A stretch of DNA of 64,000 bases from Pedobacter namyangjuensis (GTDB taxonomy: Bacteria; Bacteroidota; Bacteroidia; Sphingobacteriales; Sphingobacteriaceae). The position numbers were made by a program, and so were the translations under genes. The stretch lies in NCBI RefSeq assembly GCF_003313325.1, contig NZ_QMHQ01000002.1, positions 62,001 through 126,000 on the forward strand, given 5' to 3'. The notes beneath the pieces are model-generated. The model made no database searches and was not told the origin of the DNA. It was given only the letters and a program-made list of their open reading frames with translations. Every line of letters begins with the position of its first letter. Position 1 is the stretch's first letter. Positions 43,154 to 52,817 of this stretch are shown here, piece after piece.

Positions 43154-45079
43154 ATGATTAACATTACTTTACCTGACGGTTCTACTCGTCAGTATGAAAA
43201 GGGCACATCTGCCCATCAAATTGCCTTATCAATATCAGAAGGCTTAGCAAGAAACGTTTTAGCTGCAGAAGTAAACGGAGAGGTTTGGGATTCTTCACGC
43301 CCAATAGAAACCGATGCGAATGTAAAATTACTAACATGGAATGATACAGCCGGTAAAGCTACATTCTGGCACTCGTCTGCGCATATTATGGCCGAAGCTT
43401 TAGAAGCGCTATATCCTGGCACTAAATTCGGTATCGGGCCTGCTATAGAAACTGGTTTTTATTACGATGTTGACTTTGGCGATAGAGAATTTTCTTCAGA
43501 CGATTTCAAAGCTATAGAGACTAAAATGCTTGAACTTGCTAAACAAAAGGAAACTTTTAAAAGAGAAAGTGTAAGCAAAGCTGATGCAATAAAATATTTT
43601 ACTGAAAAAGGAGACGAGTACAAACTAGACCTTCTTGAAGGCTTAGATGATGGAAAAATCACTTTTTATACACAGGGTGAATTTACGGATTTATGTCGTG
43701 GACCACACATTCCGAACACTGGTTTTATTAAAGCCATTAAATTGATGAATGTTGCTGGAGCTTACTGGCGTGGAGATGAAACTAAAAAACAATTAACCCG
43801 TATTTATGGCGTAACTTTTCCTAAAGCAAGCGAATTAACAGAGTATTTGTTAATGATTGAAGAAGCTAAAAAGCGTGATCATCGTAAACTTGGTAAGGAA
43901 TTAGAGTTGTTTATGTTTTCTGAGAAAGTAGGTGCTGGTTTACCAATGTGGTTGCCAAAAGGAACTGCTTTGCGTGAGCGTTTAGCCCAGTTTTTAACAA
44001 AAGCACAAATTAAATCTGGATACGAACAAGTAATTACCCCGCACATTGGTCATAAAAACCTTTATGTAACTTCCGGACATTACGATAAATATGGGAAAGA
44101 CAGTTTTCAGCCTATAAAAACACCTCAAGAAGGAGAGGAGTTTTTCTTAAAACCGATGAACTGCCCGCACCATTGCGAAATGTATAAATTTAAACCTCGT
44201 TCTTATAAAGACTTGCCGGTTCGTTTTGCCGAATTTGGTACAGTTTACCGTTACGAACAAAGTGGAGAATTACATGGATTAACCCGAGTACGTGGATTTA
44301 CTCAAGATGATGCGCATTTGTTCTGTCGTCCGGATCAAGTTAAAGAAGAGTTTAAAAAAGTAATAGATTTGGTATTGTACGTTTTCAAATCTTTAGGTTT
44401 TGATAATTACATTGCTCAAGTTTCGCTTCGCGATCCAGAAAATAAAGCAAAATATATTGGCACCGATGAAAATTGGGCGCTTGCGGAAACTGCAATTATT
44501 GAAGCTGCCGAAGAAATGAACTTGCCGACCGTAGTTGAACTTGGCGAAGCTGCTTTCTATGGTCCGAAACTAGATTTTATGGTTAAGGATGCGTTGGGTA
44601 GAAAATGGCAGTTAGGAACAATTCAGGTAGATTATAATTTGCCAGAACGTTTCGAATTAGAATATACTGGTAGTGATAACCTAAAACATCGTCCGGTAAT
44701 GATTCACCGTGCTCCATTTGGTTCTTTAGAGCGTTTTGTCGCTGTTTTGATTGAGCATTGTGCAGGTAATTTCCCGTTATGGCTTTCTCCAGAACAATAC
44801 ATTATTCTTCCTATCTCTGAAAAATATGAAGAATATGCAAAAAAAGTTTCAGATGAACTAAATAATTCCGATATTCGCGGGCTGATAGACTTTCGAGATG
44901 AGAAGATTGGAAGAAAAATCAGAGATGCTGAAGTTAAAAAATTGCCTTATATGCTGATAATTGGCGAGAAGGAGATGGAAGAAGGGAAAGTATCGGTACG
45001 TAAACATGGCGAAGGGGACTTAGGTTCGATGACTTTGGCAGAATTTAGTGCATTAATTATTAAAGAAATAACAGTTTAA
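43154..45079 (+). CDS. thrS: Threonyl-tRNA synthetase
   Basis: The 641-residue class II enzyme has the full bacterial layout: TGS domain (1-60, [12 protein letters not shown]), editing domain ([17 protein letters not shown] with the HxxxH pair), catalytic core with zinc-binding C337 ([12 protein letters not shown]), motif 2 [14 protein letters not shown] and C-terminal anticodon-binding domain. First gene of the conserved translation cluster thrS-infC-rpmI-rplT; infC begins 12 bases after its stop. Confidence 0.98.
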   Translation: MINITLPDGSTRQYEKGTSAHQIALSISEGLARNVLAAEVNGEVWDSSRPIETDANVKLLTWNDTAGKATFWHSSAHIMAEALEALYPGTKFGIGPAIETGFYYDVDFGDREFSSDDFKAIETKMLELAKQKETFKRESVSKADAIKYFTEKGDEYKLDLLEGLDDGKITFYTQGEFTDLCRGPHIPNTGFIKAIKLMNVAGAYWRGDETKKQLTRIYGVTFPKASELTEYLLMIEEAKKRDHRKLGKELELFMFSEKVGAGLPMWLPKGTALRERLAQFLTKAQIKSGYEQVITPHIGHKNLYVTSGHYDKYGKDSFQPIKTPQEGEEFFLKPMNCPHHCEMYKFKPRSYKDLPVRFAEFGTVYRYEQSGELHGLTRVRGFTQDDAHLFCRPDQVKEEFKKVIDLVLYVFKSLGFDNYIAQVSLRDPENKAKYIGTDENWALAETAIIEAAEEMNLPTVVELGEAAFYGPKLDFMVKDALGRKWQLGTIQVDYNLPERFELEYTGSDNLKHRPVMIHRAPFGSLERFVAVLIEHCAGNFPLWLSPEQYIILPISEKYEEYAKKVSDELNNSDIRGLIDFRDEKIGRKIRDAEVKKLPYMLIIGEKEMEEGKVSVRKHGEGDLGSMTLAEFSALIIKEITV

Positions 45080-45091
45080 CAGGATTTACAT

Positions 45092-45661
45092 TTGGCATTA
45101 GGAAGACCAGGATTTAATAGGGGACCACGTCCTCCTTTTAAGAAAAAAGAAGCAGAACATAATATTAATCAGTACATCAGAGCTCAAGAGGTGAGGTTGG
45201 CTGGAGATAATGTTGAGCCAGGAATTTACCCTTTGGCAAAAGCTTTGGCACTTGCTGATGAGTTGGAATTGGACTTGGTTGAGATTTCTCCAAACGCGGT
45301 TCCACCTGTTTGCCGTATTATCGATTATAGCAAATTTGTTTACGAGCAAAAGAAAAAGCAAAAAGAGATTAAGGCAAATGCTAAACAAACTGTAATTAAG
45401 GAGATTCGTTTTGGTCCTAACACCAATGATCACGATTTTCAATTTAAGTTAAAGCATGCGGTTAGCTTTTTAGAAAACGGCGAAAAAGTGAGAGCTTACG
45501 TACACTTTAAAGGTAGAGCTATTGTTTACAAAGAACAAGGCGAAATCTTATTGTTGAAGTTTGCCCAAGCATTAGAAGAAATAGGGAAGGTAGAATTGTT
45601 GCCTAAATTAGAAGGTAAACGTATGTTCTTAACCTTAGCGCCTAAAGTAGCAAAGAAGTAA
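45092..45661 (+). CDS. infC: Translation initiation factor IF-3
   Basis: The 189-residue protein has the N-domain ([21 protein letters not shown]), linker lysines ([10 protein letters not shown]) and C-domain ([13 protein letters not shown]...). The start is TTG at 45092, 12 bases after thrS; no ATG lies in a suitable place. infC uses unusual starts in many bacteria (AUU in E. coli), although UUG is a milder deviation. It binds the 30S subunit and checks the initiation codon. Its position between thrS and rpmI is standard. Confidence 0.97.
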   Translation: MALGRPGFNRGPRPPFKKKEAEHNINQYIRAQEVRLAGDNVEPGIYPLAKALALADELELDLVEISPNAVPPVCRIIDYSKFVYEQKKKQKEIKANAKQTVIKEIRFGPNTNDHDFQFKLKHAVSFLENGEKVRAYVHFKGRAIVYKEQGEILLLKFAQALEEIGKVELLPKLEGKRMFLTLAPKVAKK

Positions 45662-45686
45662 TACATATATAAATTAAAACAAGGTT

Positions 45687-45887
45687 ATGCCAAAAATGAA
45701 AACCAATTCCAGTGCTAAAAAGCGTTTTTCGCTTACTGGAACAGGTAAAATCAAAAGAAAGAACGCATACAAAAGTCACATTTTAACAAAAATGAGCACT
45801 AAACGTAAGCGTAACTTAGGCCAGACAAGTCTGGTAAGTGATGCTGATATGGGCAACGTTAAACGTATGCTTGCAATCGGTAAATAA
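45687..45887 (+). CDS. rpmI: Ribosomal protein L35
   Basis: The 66-residue, very basic protein starts with the L35 signature [14 protein letters not shown] and contains [16 protein letters not shown]. Large-subunit protein. Located 25 bases after infC and 70 before rplT, in the usual order. Confidence 0.97.
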   Translation: MPKMKTNSSAKKRFSLTGTGKIKRKNAYKSHILTKMSTKRKRNLGQTSLVSDADMGNVKRMLAIGK

Positions 45888-45957
45888 AAATTTTTTAACC
45901 AGGTACTCGGTTTCCAAGTTTGCTTAATGCAACACCGCTTATCAAAAACAACACACT

Positions 45958-46302
45958 ATGCCACGTTCGGTAAACGCAGTAGCTGCTAGACGCAGAAGAA
46001 AAAAAGTCCTAAATATGGCCAAAGGCTATTGGGGATCAAGAAGCAAGGTATTTACCATTGCTAAAAACACGGTAGAAAAAGGTTTGCAATATGCTTACCG
46101 TGACCGTAAAGTTAAGAAAAGAGAATTCCGTAGCTTATGGATCCAACGTATTAACGCTGGTGCACGTGAGCATGGTGTATCTTACTCTCAATTAATTGGT
46201 AAATTAGCTACTAAAAACATCGGCTTAAACCGTAAAGTTTTAGCAGATTTAGCTATGAATCATAAAGATGCTTTTAAAGCAATCATTGATGCAGTAAAAT
46301 AA
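45958..46302 (+). CDS. rplT: Ribosomal protein L20
   Basis: The 114-residue basic protein starts [18 protein letters not shown] and carries [19 protein letters not shown]. It binds 23S rRNA early in assembly and represses its own operon in other bacteria. The preceding 70-base spacer can fold weakly. Last gene of the cluster, followed by a terminator. Confidence 0.98.
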   Translation: MPRSVNAVAARRRRKKVLNMAKGYWGSRSKVFTIAKNTVEKGLQYAYRDRKVKKREFRSLWIQRINAGAREHGVSYSQLIGKLATKNIGLNRKVLADLAMNHKDAFKAIIDAVK

Positions 46303-46316
46303 GAAATTTAATTTCT

Positions 46317-46350
46317 ACGAAAAAGGGGAGCAATTTGTTCCCCTTTTTTT
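46317..46350 (+). terminator. Rho-independent terminator of the thrS-infC-rpmI-rplT operon
   Basis: A stem with GGGGA/TCCCC core and flanking A/T pairs, ending in seven Ts, 15 bases after the rplT stop. Confidence 0.88.
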
Positions 46351-46379
46351 ATTTATAGCCAGCTCACACAAATTTATTT

Positions 46380-47360
46380 ATGAAAACTTTAAAACCTATC
46401 TGCGCCACAATCGATCCAATTGCAGTGGCCGAATTTCTAAATGAAAAATACGGTTTCAATTGTAATGTGAGGCTTCTGAAAGCGGGTGTTAACCACAGCT
46501 ATCTGGTAAGTAATATAGATCAAAAATTTGTCTTTAGAATTTATAGTTTTAATTGGAGATCCTTAACTGAAATAAAAGCAGAGGTAGATTATCTGAATCT
46601 GTTAAAAGAAAATAGAATACCAATATCGTATCCGATATCGGATAGTGAAGGGAAATTTATTTGCAATATTAACGCTGTAGAAGGGTTGAGGTATGGAGTG
46701 CTGTTTTCTTACGCAAAAGGCGAAAAATTATTGACATATTCTGAAGATTTGCATTTTAGAACTGGTCAGATAATGGCGAAAATGCATAAAGTGGGTATGG
46801 ATAAATATATTGATAGGATAAGTTATAATGCTGACAACCTATTAACGGATACCTTCAATTATCTTCCTAACTTTTTACCGGAAGATACCGATCAGTATCA
46901 ATTTTTATCAAAACTTAGCGTTTATTTAAAACAAGCAATTTCTTACGCTAAAGTGGAAGAGTTGAGAAAAGGCGTTGTTCATTTAGATGTTTGGTTTGAT
47001 AACATGAATATTGATGGAAATGATATCACAATATTTGACTTCGATTTTTGCGGAAACGGTTGGCTGATTTACGATTTAGCCTACTACATTATGCAAATTC
47101 ATAGCACGGAAGTTAGCACGGCAGACTATGAGTTGAAAGTGAGCAGTTTTTTAAATGGGTATGAAAGTATTACTAAAATTTCAACGGAAGAACGTAGGTT
47201 GTTGCCAGTTTTAGGTCTAGCTATTTACGTTTTTTATGTAGGTGTGCAGTGTAAGAGATTTGATGATTGGAGCAACGTTTTCCTTAATGAAATGCATTTA
47301 AAACGACTGATTGACTTGAGAATTAAACGCTGGTTTGATTTTAATAAATTGGCTTTTTGA
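46380..47360 (+). CDS. Phosphotransferase of the APH/homoserine-kinase-like fold
   Basis: The 326-residue protein has the kinase-like fold landmarks: glycine-poor nucleotide loop near the N-terminus, catalytic Brenner motif H201-L-D203-x4-N208 and the DFD-type metal motif D220-F-D222. Members of this superfamily phosphorylate small molecules (aminoglycosides, choline, homoserine, sugars); the substrate cannot be told. It is a single-gene unit after the ribosomal operon. Confidence 0.85.
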   Translation: MKTLKPICATIDPIAVAEFLNEKYGFNCNVRLLKAGVNHSYLVSNIDQKFVFRIYSFNWRSLTEIKAEVDYLNLLKENRIPISYPISDSEGKFICNINAVEGLRYGVLFSYAKGEKLLTYSEDLHFRTGQIMAKMHKVGMDKYIDRISYNADNLLTDTFNYLPNFLPEDTDQYQFLSKLSVYLKQAISYAKVEELRKGVVHLDVWFDNMNIDGNDITIFDFDFCGNGWLIYDLAYYIMQIHSTEVSTADYELKVSSFLNGYESITKISTEERRLLPVLGLAIYVFYVGVQCKRFDDWSNVFLNEMHLKRLIDLRIKRWFDFNKLAF

Positions 47361-47690
47361 TAACCTAAAAATTTATTCTTCAGCACTGTAGGGAAATTCG
47401 AAATCATGTTTATTTGTAATTTTTGAAAATCAGCTCGTTGCTAAAAACTTAAGTCAGCCCTGCTTTTCATTACAAGTCCTCGGTTCGTGAAGAACTCACC
47501 TGCGGGCTTTTCATTTCAATCAGGTTTAATTAATTTCTACTGTACAACTATTTACGTTTGCTTGGCAAAGCTCCATTATCAAATTTATCAGTCTGAGCGT
47601 AATTAAAGACCAATTTTGCTAATTTGTAGCTGGCAATTGAATCGGATGCGTAAATTAGACATTCCTTTCAAATAGTCAGAGGATATAAAC
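47361..47690. repeat. Gene-free 330-base stretch with a direct repeat
   Basis: The interval between the phosphotransferase and the glpF terminator contains the direct repeat GCTTTTCATTACAA (47462) and GCTTTTCATTTCAA (47506), 44 bases apart. The segment between them has GTTC...GAAC symmetry near 47483-47495. It resembles a recurrent intergenic element. I see no open frame worth calling. Confidence 0.45.
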
Positions 47691-47715
47691 ATAAAAGCCC
47701 CGATAAATCGAGGCT
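47691..47715 (-). terminator. Rho-independent terminator of the glp operon
   Basis: Stem 47696-47703 with 47708-47715 (AGCCTCGA/TCGGGGCT on the minus strand, one G-T), 4-base loop and a T-run when read leftward. Confidence 0.82.
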
Positions 47716-47736
47716 CAAAAATTAAATTGAAAAATC

Positions 47737-48477
47737 TTACTTAAAGTTGATTGCTAAAAAGGCGAGTGCCGCTAAAGTTGAGCCTATAATTGGCCCTAAA
47801 ATTGGGACCCATGCATAAGCCCAGTCACTTCCGCCTTTACCCTTCATCGGTATAAGCGCATGAACAATTCTAGGTCCTAAATCTCGAGCCGGGTTAATTG
47901 CATAACCTGTTGTGCCACCAAGAGATAGACCGATTACCCAAACTAAAAACGAAACTGGAATAGCACCTAATGAACCTAGTCCGATAGGAGTGGTTGCATC
48001 TTTGGTGCCCATGCTTGCTTCTGTAAAATAAAATATTACGAAGATTAGTACAAAAGTTCCAACAATTTCAGAAATTAAATTAGAACCGTAGTTTCTAATT
48101 GCAGGTGCCGTGGCGAAGGGTGCCGCTTTTAGGCCCACATCTTCAGTTGCATCGAAATAATCCTTGTACATCAACCAAACGATAAAGGATCCAGTCATTG
48201 CACCGGCAATTTGTGCTAAAATGTATCCAGGCACTAAAGCAACATCAAATCCTTTTGCAATAGTAAGCCCTAGCGTAACCACTGGGTTTAAATGCGCACC
48301 ACTATGTGGACCAGCAACAACTACGCCCACAAAAACTGCCAAGGCCCATGCTGTGGTAATCACAATCCATCCACTACTATTACCTTTGGTGCCTTTTAAA
48401 ACAACATTTGCTACAACACCGTTGCCCAATAAAATCATTAACGCAGTACCAATAAATTCTGCAAGATAAACGTTCAT
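47737..48477 (-). CDS. glpF: Aquaglyceroporin/glycerol facilitator GlpF
   Basis: The 246-residue membrane protein has the two half-helix motifs of the MIP family: N64-P65-V66 (GAHLNPVVT) and N195-P196-A197 followed by R198-D199 (INPARDLGPR). The Asp after the second NPAR marks the glycerol-conducting branch. The first motif is NPV rather than the canonical NPA, a tolerated variation in some family members. It conducts glycerol across the inner membrane. Third gene of glpD-glpK-glpF. Confidence 0.95.
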   Translation of the reverse strand: MNVYLAEFIGTALMILLGNGVVANVVLKGTKGNSSGWIVITTAWALAVFVGVVVAGPHSGAHLNPVVTLGLTIAKGFDVALVPGYILAQIAGAMTGSFIVWLMYKDYFDATEDVGLKAAPFATAPAIRNYGSNLISEIVGTFVLIFVIFYFTEASMGTKDATTPIGLGSLGAIPVSFLVWVIGLSLGGTTGYAINPARDLGPRIVHALIPMKGKGGSDWAYAWVPILGPIIGSTLAALAFLAINFK

Positions 48478-48498
48478 ATTTAGTATTATTTGGTTTAA

Positions 48499-49989
48499 TT
48501 AGTCTTCTGCGTTAACTCTAGCTGCTTTTACAGCCCTATTCCAACCTTTAACTCTCTGGGTATTGTCTATTCCTTCTTCCGCGACAAATGTTTTATTTAC
48601 TTTCCATTGCGCTCTAATTTGATCAATACTTTCCCAGAATCCGGTAGCCAGACCTGCTAAATAAGCAGCGCCAATAGCGGTAACCTCCGTTACTTCTGGT
48701 CTAATTACTTTACAATTTAATAAATCTGCCTGAAACTGCATCAACAGATTATTCGCGGTAGCGCCACCGTCAACCCTAAGTTCGGCTATGCCAACTCCAG
48801 CATCTGCCTCCATTGCTTTCAAAACGTCCATAGTTTGGTAGGCTATACTTTCTAAAGCTGCTCTAGCTATGTGCGATTTATTCGTTCCTCTAGTTAATCC
48901 GGTAATTGTTCCGCGAGCGTGTTGGTCCCAATGAGGTGCGCCCAATCCAGCAAAAGCAGGCACAATGTAAACACCTTGTGTATCCTTAACTTGCGATGCA
49001 AGTGTTTCTACATCGGCAGATCGAGAAATCATTCCTAACTCATCCCTAAGCCATTGCACAACAGCTCCGCCAATAAAAATACTGCCTTCAAGCGCATAAT
49101 TAACTTTTCCGTTAATCTGCCAAGCAATTGTTGTTAAAAGATTGTTTGCTGATATCTTAGGTTCCTCACCAATGTTCATTAACATAAAACAACCTGTTCC
49201 GTAAGTATTTTTTACCATGCCAACTTCTGTACACATCTGGCCGAAAAGTGCAGATTGTTGATCGCCGGCAATACCTGCAATTGGAAGTTTAGCAGCAAGA
49301 ATATTCCCTGCAGTTTCCCCGTAAACTTCGCTCGACGATTTTACTTCTGGCAACATAGATTTTGGAATACCGAAAAGCGTTAATAAATCTTCATCCCAGC
49401 TTAAGGATTTGATATTGTAGAGCATAGTTCTCGATGCATTGGTCACATCGGTAACATGTGTTTTTCCGCCGGTTAAATTCCATATTAGCCAAGTGTCGAT
49501 GGTACCGAAGGCCAATTTTCCTTCTTCAGCTTTGGTTTTTGCACCTTCAACATTTTCTAAAATCCATTTTGCTTTGGTTGCAGAAAAATAGGAGTCTATT
49601 ATTAAGCCAGTTTTTTCCTGGATTTTTTCAGATAAACCTTGCTTTCTGATACTATCACAGTAATCTGATGTACGCCTATCTTGCCAAACAATAGCGTTGT
49701 AAATTGGCTTACCAGTTTCTCTATCCCAAACTACGGTAGTTTCTCTCTGATTGGTGATGCCTAGCGCTTGTATGTCGGTTGCAGATAAGCCCGCTTTTAC
49801 GATTACCTCAGCTGCCACTGCTAATTGTGTGGACCATATTTCTAGTGGATCATGTTCTACCCAGCCAGCATTAGGGTAAATCTGGGTAAATTCTTTTTGG
49901 GCGATGGCCACAATCTCTCCATCGTGATTAAATACTATAGCTCTCGAACTCGTGGTTCCTTGATCGAGAGATAAAATATACTTGCTCAT
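48499..49989 (-). CDS. glpK: Glycerol kinase
   Basis: The 496-residue FGGY-family kinase starts [19 protein letters not shown] and contains [23 protein letters not shown] and the C-terminal [15 protein letters not shown]. It phosphorylates glycerol to glycerol-3-phosphate using ATP. Second gene of the leftward operon: 21 bases after glpD and 21 before glpF. Confidence 0.98.
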   Translation of the reverse strand: MSKYILSLDQGTTSSRAIVFNHDGEIVAIAQKEFTQIYPNAGWVEHDPLEIWSTQLAVAAEVIVKAGLSATDIQALGITNQRETTVVWDRETGKPIYNAIVWQDRRTSDYCDSIRKQGLSEKIQEKTGLIIDSYFSATKAKWILENVEGAKTKAEEGKLAFGTIDTWLIWNLTGGKTHVTDVTNASRTMLYNIKSLSWDEDLLTLFGIPKSMLPEVKSSSEVYGETAGNILAAKLPIAGIAGDQQSALFGQMCTEVGMVKNTYGTGCFMLMNIGEEPKISANNLLTTIAWQINGKVNYALEGSIFIGGAVVQWLRDELGMISRSADVETLASQVKDTQGVYIVPAFAGLGAPHWDQHARGTITGLTRGTNKSHIARAALESIAYQTMDVLKAMEADAGVGIAELRVDGGATANNLLMQFQADLLNCKVIRPEVTEVTAIGAAYLAGLATGFWESIDQIRAQWKVNKTFVAEEGIDNTQRVKGWNRAVKAARVNAED

Positions 49990-50010
49990 ACGTTTAAATT
50001 TGGTTAGGTA

Positions 50011-51600
50011 TTACATTGCTAATGCAGGAATGTCTTTAGCTTTAATATTATAAATATAGCCACAAGCTAATTTATTAAACAATTCTATTTGATTTTCTTC
50101 CCAAGCTTTATCTCTATTAAATTCTCTGGCTATTATGGCTGCTATTGCCGGAGCCATTTCAATAGCGGCGTTTGCGTCAATAAAAAGAATTCTTAATCGC
50201 CTGCTTAACACATCTTCAACAGTTTCTACCATTTCGTTTTTAACAATCCACAAAACTTCGCCTTCAGTGTACGGAAAATTAGGATGTATTATTTTGCTTA
50301 ATGAAGGATTCTCATCTATTAATTGTTGAATTTTACGTTGGTCTGAACCATAAATACTCAAGTAATTACCAATTTCCCTATCCTGGCAACCATGTATCTT
50401 AAGCTCTTTTGTAATACAAGCGGTATTTTTCAATTCGCCTTGCGAAATAGCAAGATCGATGGTTTCTTCTGCCATTCTTCTGTAAGTAGTCCATTTACCG
50501 CCGGTAATTGTAATTAAACCTTTGGCAGACACAATTAGTTTGTGGTCTCTACTAATCTCTTTTGTGCTGTTGCTGTTAGAATCGGTAGGCGCCGCCAAAG
50601 GCCTTAGACCTGAAAATACGCTCAATATATCAGCTTCTGTAGGTTTTGTATTAAAATAAGAAGTAGCGGTTGATAGAATAAAATCTGTCTCCTCTTTTAA
50701 TGCCCTTGGTTCTAAACTATGTTCGTTTAGTGGTGTGTCTGTTGTGCCAACTAATAAATGATTATGCCAAGGCACAGCAAAAAGTACACGACCATCGGCG
50801 GTTTTTGGAATCATTAACGCGGAATCGCTATCTAAAAAATGCTTGTTTAGCACAATGTGTACACCTTGACTAGGCCTAACCATTTTTTTAGCATTCGGAT
50901 TGTTCATTTTCAGGATCTCATCTACAAAAATTCCTGTAGCATTTATTACCACTTTGGCATAAACCTTAAAAACTTCCTTAGTTATGCTATCTTCTGCCTC
51001 TACACCAACAACTTTCTCTCCGTTTTTTATTAAATTGACAACACGCATATAGTTTGCCAACACTGCACCTTGTTCTTTGGCTGTTTGGGCAATGTTTACC
51101 GCCAATCTAGCATCGTCAAATTTTCCATCAAAATAACTAATTGCACCTTTTAACCCTTTTTCTTTAATGCCCGGCATCAAAGCCAAGGTTTGTTTTTTCG
51201 ATAGGAATTTAGATTTGCCGAAGCTGTATTTTCCGGCCAGCCAATCGTAAAGCGTTAAACCCGTTAAATATTTGGCAACAGAAAACCAATCGTAACATGG
51301 GATGATGAATTCTTCTTTTTGCACTAGATGCGAAGCATTTTTTTCTAACAAACCACGCTCGCGTAAAGCATGCTTAACAAGTCCAATATCACCCTGTGCT
51401 AAATAGCGAACGCCACCATGCACTAATTTTGTACTTCTGCTAGAGGTACCTTTTGCAAAATCTGATTGTTCTAAAAGCAAAGTTCTCAAGCCTCTACTCG
51501 CTGCGTCTAATGCGCTTCCAAGCCCAGTTGCGCCACCACCGATTATAATGACATCCCAATTGCCGTTGTTTTCTATGTTATGTTGATGTAAACGTTGCAT
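50011..51600 (-). CDS. glpD: Aerobic glycerol-3-phosphate dehydrogenase
   Basis: The 529-residue FAD enzyme has the dinucleotide motif IIIGGGATGLGSALDAASRG, then SSRSTKLVHGGVRYL and VPWHNHLLVGTTDTP. It oxidises glycerol-3-phosphate to dihydroxyacetone phosphate and passes electrons to quinone at the inner membrane. First gene of the leftward operon and divergent from glpR, with 153 bases between. That interval should hold the control sites. Confidence 0.97.
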   Translation of the reverse strand: MQRLHQHNIENNGNWDVIIIGGGATGLGSALDAASRGLRTLLLEQSDFAKGTSSRSTKLVHGGVRYLAQGDIGLVKHALRERGLLEKNASHLVQKEEFIIPCYDWFSVAKYLTGLTLYDWLAGKYSFGKSKFLSKKQTLALMPGIKEKGLKGAISYFDGKFDDARLAVNIAQTAKEQGAVLANYMRVVNLIKNGEKVVGVEAEDSITKEVFKVYAKVVINATGIFVDEILKMNNPNAKKMVRPSQGVHIVLNKHFLDSDSALMIPKTADGRVLFAVPWHNHLLVGTTDTPLNEHSLEPRALKEETDFILSTATSYFNTKPTEADILSVFSGLRPLAAPTDSNSNSTKEISRDHKLIVSAKGLITITGGKWTTYRRMAEETIDLAISQGELKNTACITKELKIHGCQDREIGNYLSIYGSDQRKIQQLIDENPSLSKIIHPNFPYTEGEVLWIVKNEMVETVEDVLSRRLRILFIDANAAIEMAPAIAAIIAREFNRDKAWEENQIELFNKLACGYIYNIKAKDIPALAM

Positions 51601-51654
51601 TAAATTAAAAAGTAATAAAAAGAAACAATACGCAAGTATAAAAAATAGTAATCG

Positions 51655-51694
51655 AAATTATGTTATTTAATATTAAGTATTTATTAAATTATGT
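51655..51694. promoter_or_regulatory. Candidate GlpR operator repeats
   Basis: AAATTATGT occurs twice in direct orientation (51655-51663 and 51686-51694), 31 bases apart, about three helical turns, in the glpD-glpR divergent region. Between them lies the palindrome TTAATATTAA. These are candidates for DeoR-type binding; nothing else supports them. Confidence 0.35.
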
Positions 51695-51753
51695 GTTTGG
51701 ACTGACTTAAGTTTAATTTTTACTAATTTGCACAAAACGATTATCTCAAACCA

Positions 51754-52518
51754 ATGATGAATTTAGCTGAAAGGCACCAGTTTATTTTAACTCGCATACA
51801 GCGAGATCAGTACATTAATGTTGTAGAGCTTTGTAAAGAACTTAAGGTTTCTTCGGTAACCCTTCGAAAAGATTTGAAGTTGCTGGAGGATAAAAAATTA
51901 CTCTTTAGAACACATGGAGGCGCTACAGTAAATAATCCATATACGGTAGATAGGCCTGTAAATGAAAAGGAGAAACTTCAGTCGGCAGAAAAAAATAAAA
52001 TAGGTTTAGCAGCTGCGAAATTGTTGGCCCCAAATGATTCAATCGTAATTGCCTCGGGCACAACGTTGCAGTATTTTGTGAAAAATATTCAGCCCGATCT
52101 AAATTTAACTGTGGTAACATCTGCGTTAAATATTGCGTTAGAGCTAGCGCAACAACCTGGTATTGAAGTAATTCAGTTAGGTGGAATGATGAGGAAAAGC
52201 TCTTCTTCTGTAATGGGGGCTTATGCGGAGCAGATTTTGGAGGATTTTTATTTCAATACCTTGTTTCTTGGGGTAGATGGTATCGATTTGGATTATGGCT
52301 TAACTACCACGAATGCTATGGAGGCTCATTTAAATAGAAAAATGATAGACGTATCGCAAAAAACAATTGTATTGGCGGATTCTACAAAATTTGGTAAACG
52401 AGGGTTTGGTAAAATTTGCGGTTTAGAGGATGTTGACCATATTATCACAGATAAAGGTATTTCGCAGCAGATTGTAAATCATTTAGAGGGCCTAGGTGTT
52501 ACTGTTACGATAGTTTAA
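51754..52518 (+). CDS. glpR: DeoR-family regulator, GlpR-like
   Basis: The 254-residue protein has the DeoR helix-turn-helix with its signature (VSSVTLRKDLKLLEDKKL, then RTHGGA). The C-terminal sensor domain resembles DeoRC, which binds a sugar phosphate (IVIASGTTLQYF, VLADSTKFGKRGF). In GlpR the effector is glycerol-3-phosphate and the bound regulator represses glp genes. It sits divergently to glpD-glpK-glpF and directly upstream of the SusCD cluster, so it could control both sides. It is closed by its own terminator. Confidence 0.93.
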   Translation: MMNLAERHQFILTRIQRDQYINVVELCKELKVSSVTLRKDLKLLEDKKLLFRTHGGATVNNPYTVDRPVNEKEKLQSAEKNKIGLAAAKLLAPNDSIVIASGTTLQYFVKNIQPDLNLTVVTSALNIALELAQQPGIEVIQLGGMMRKSSSSVMGAYAEQILEDFYFNTLFLGVDGIDLDYGLTTTNAMEAHLNRKMIDVSQKTIVLADSTKFGKRGFGKICGLEDVDHIITDKGISQQIVNHLEGLGVTVTIV

Positions 52519-52538
52519 AATTCTGCGCCATTTTTTTT

Positions 52539-52572
52539 AAGCGTCGGCACTAAATTGCCGACGCTTTTATTT
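52539..52572 (+). terminator. Rho-independent terminator of glpR
   Basis: An 11-bp stem (52539-52549 with 52556-52566, AAGCGTCGGCA/TGCCGACGCTT), 6-base loop, followed by TTATTTT. A T-run also precedes it. Confidence 0.9.
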
Positions 52573-52746
52573 TGCCTTGAGGTTTCGTTATGTTTTTTTA
52601 AGTAAAATAAAAATTACTTGAAGTTTCAATTTGTTTTTATATTTTTATAACGAAATAGTTAATAAGTAGGTTTTTGTTAATTCGCAATGGATAGAAAGTT
52701 TTTATACTTATATATTGCTATTAACTTTAATTTAACATTGATGTAA

Positions 52747-52754
52747 TAGTTTTG
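52747..52754 (+). promoter_or_regulatory. Putative susC -7 promoter box
   Basis: TAGTTTTG fits TAnnTTTG, 63 bases upstream of the chosen ATG. It overlaps the TTG that opens the frame at 52752. Confidence 0.45.
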
Positions 52755-52817
52755 CATCATCTAGGTTTTGCCATACTTAAAGATTGTTTTAAGAAAATTC
52801 TAACCAGATACATAATT

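Noticed and set aside
52752..52817. N-terminal extension of SusC from the TTG at 52752
   Set aside because: The TTG lies in the -7 box, and the extension has no signal-peptide character.
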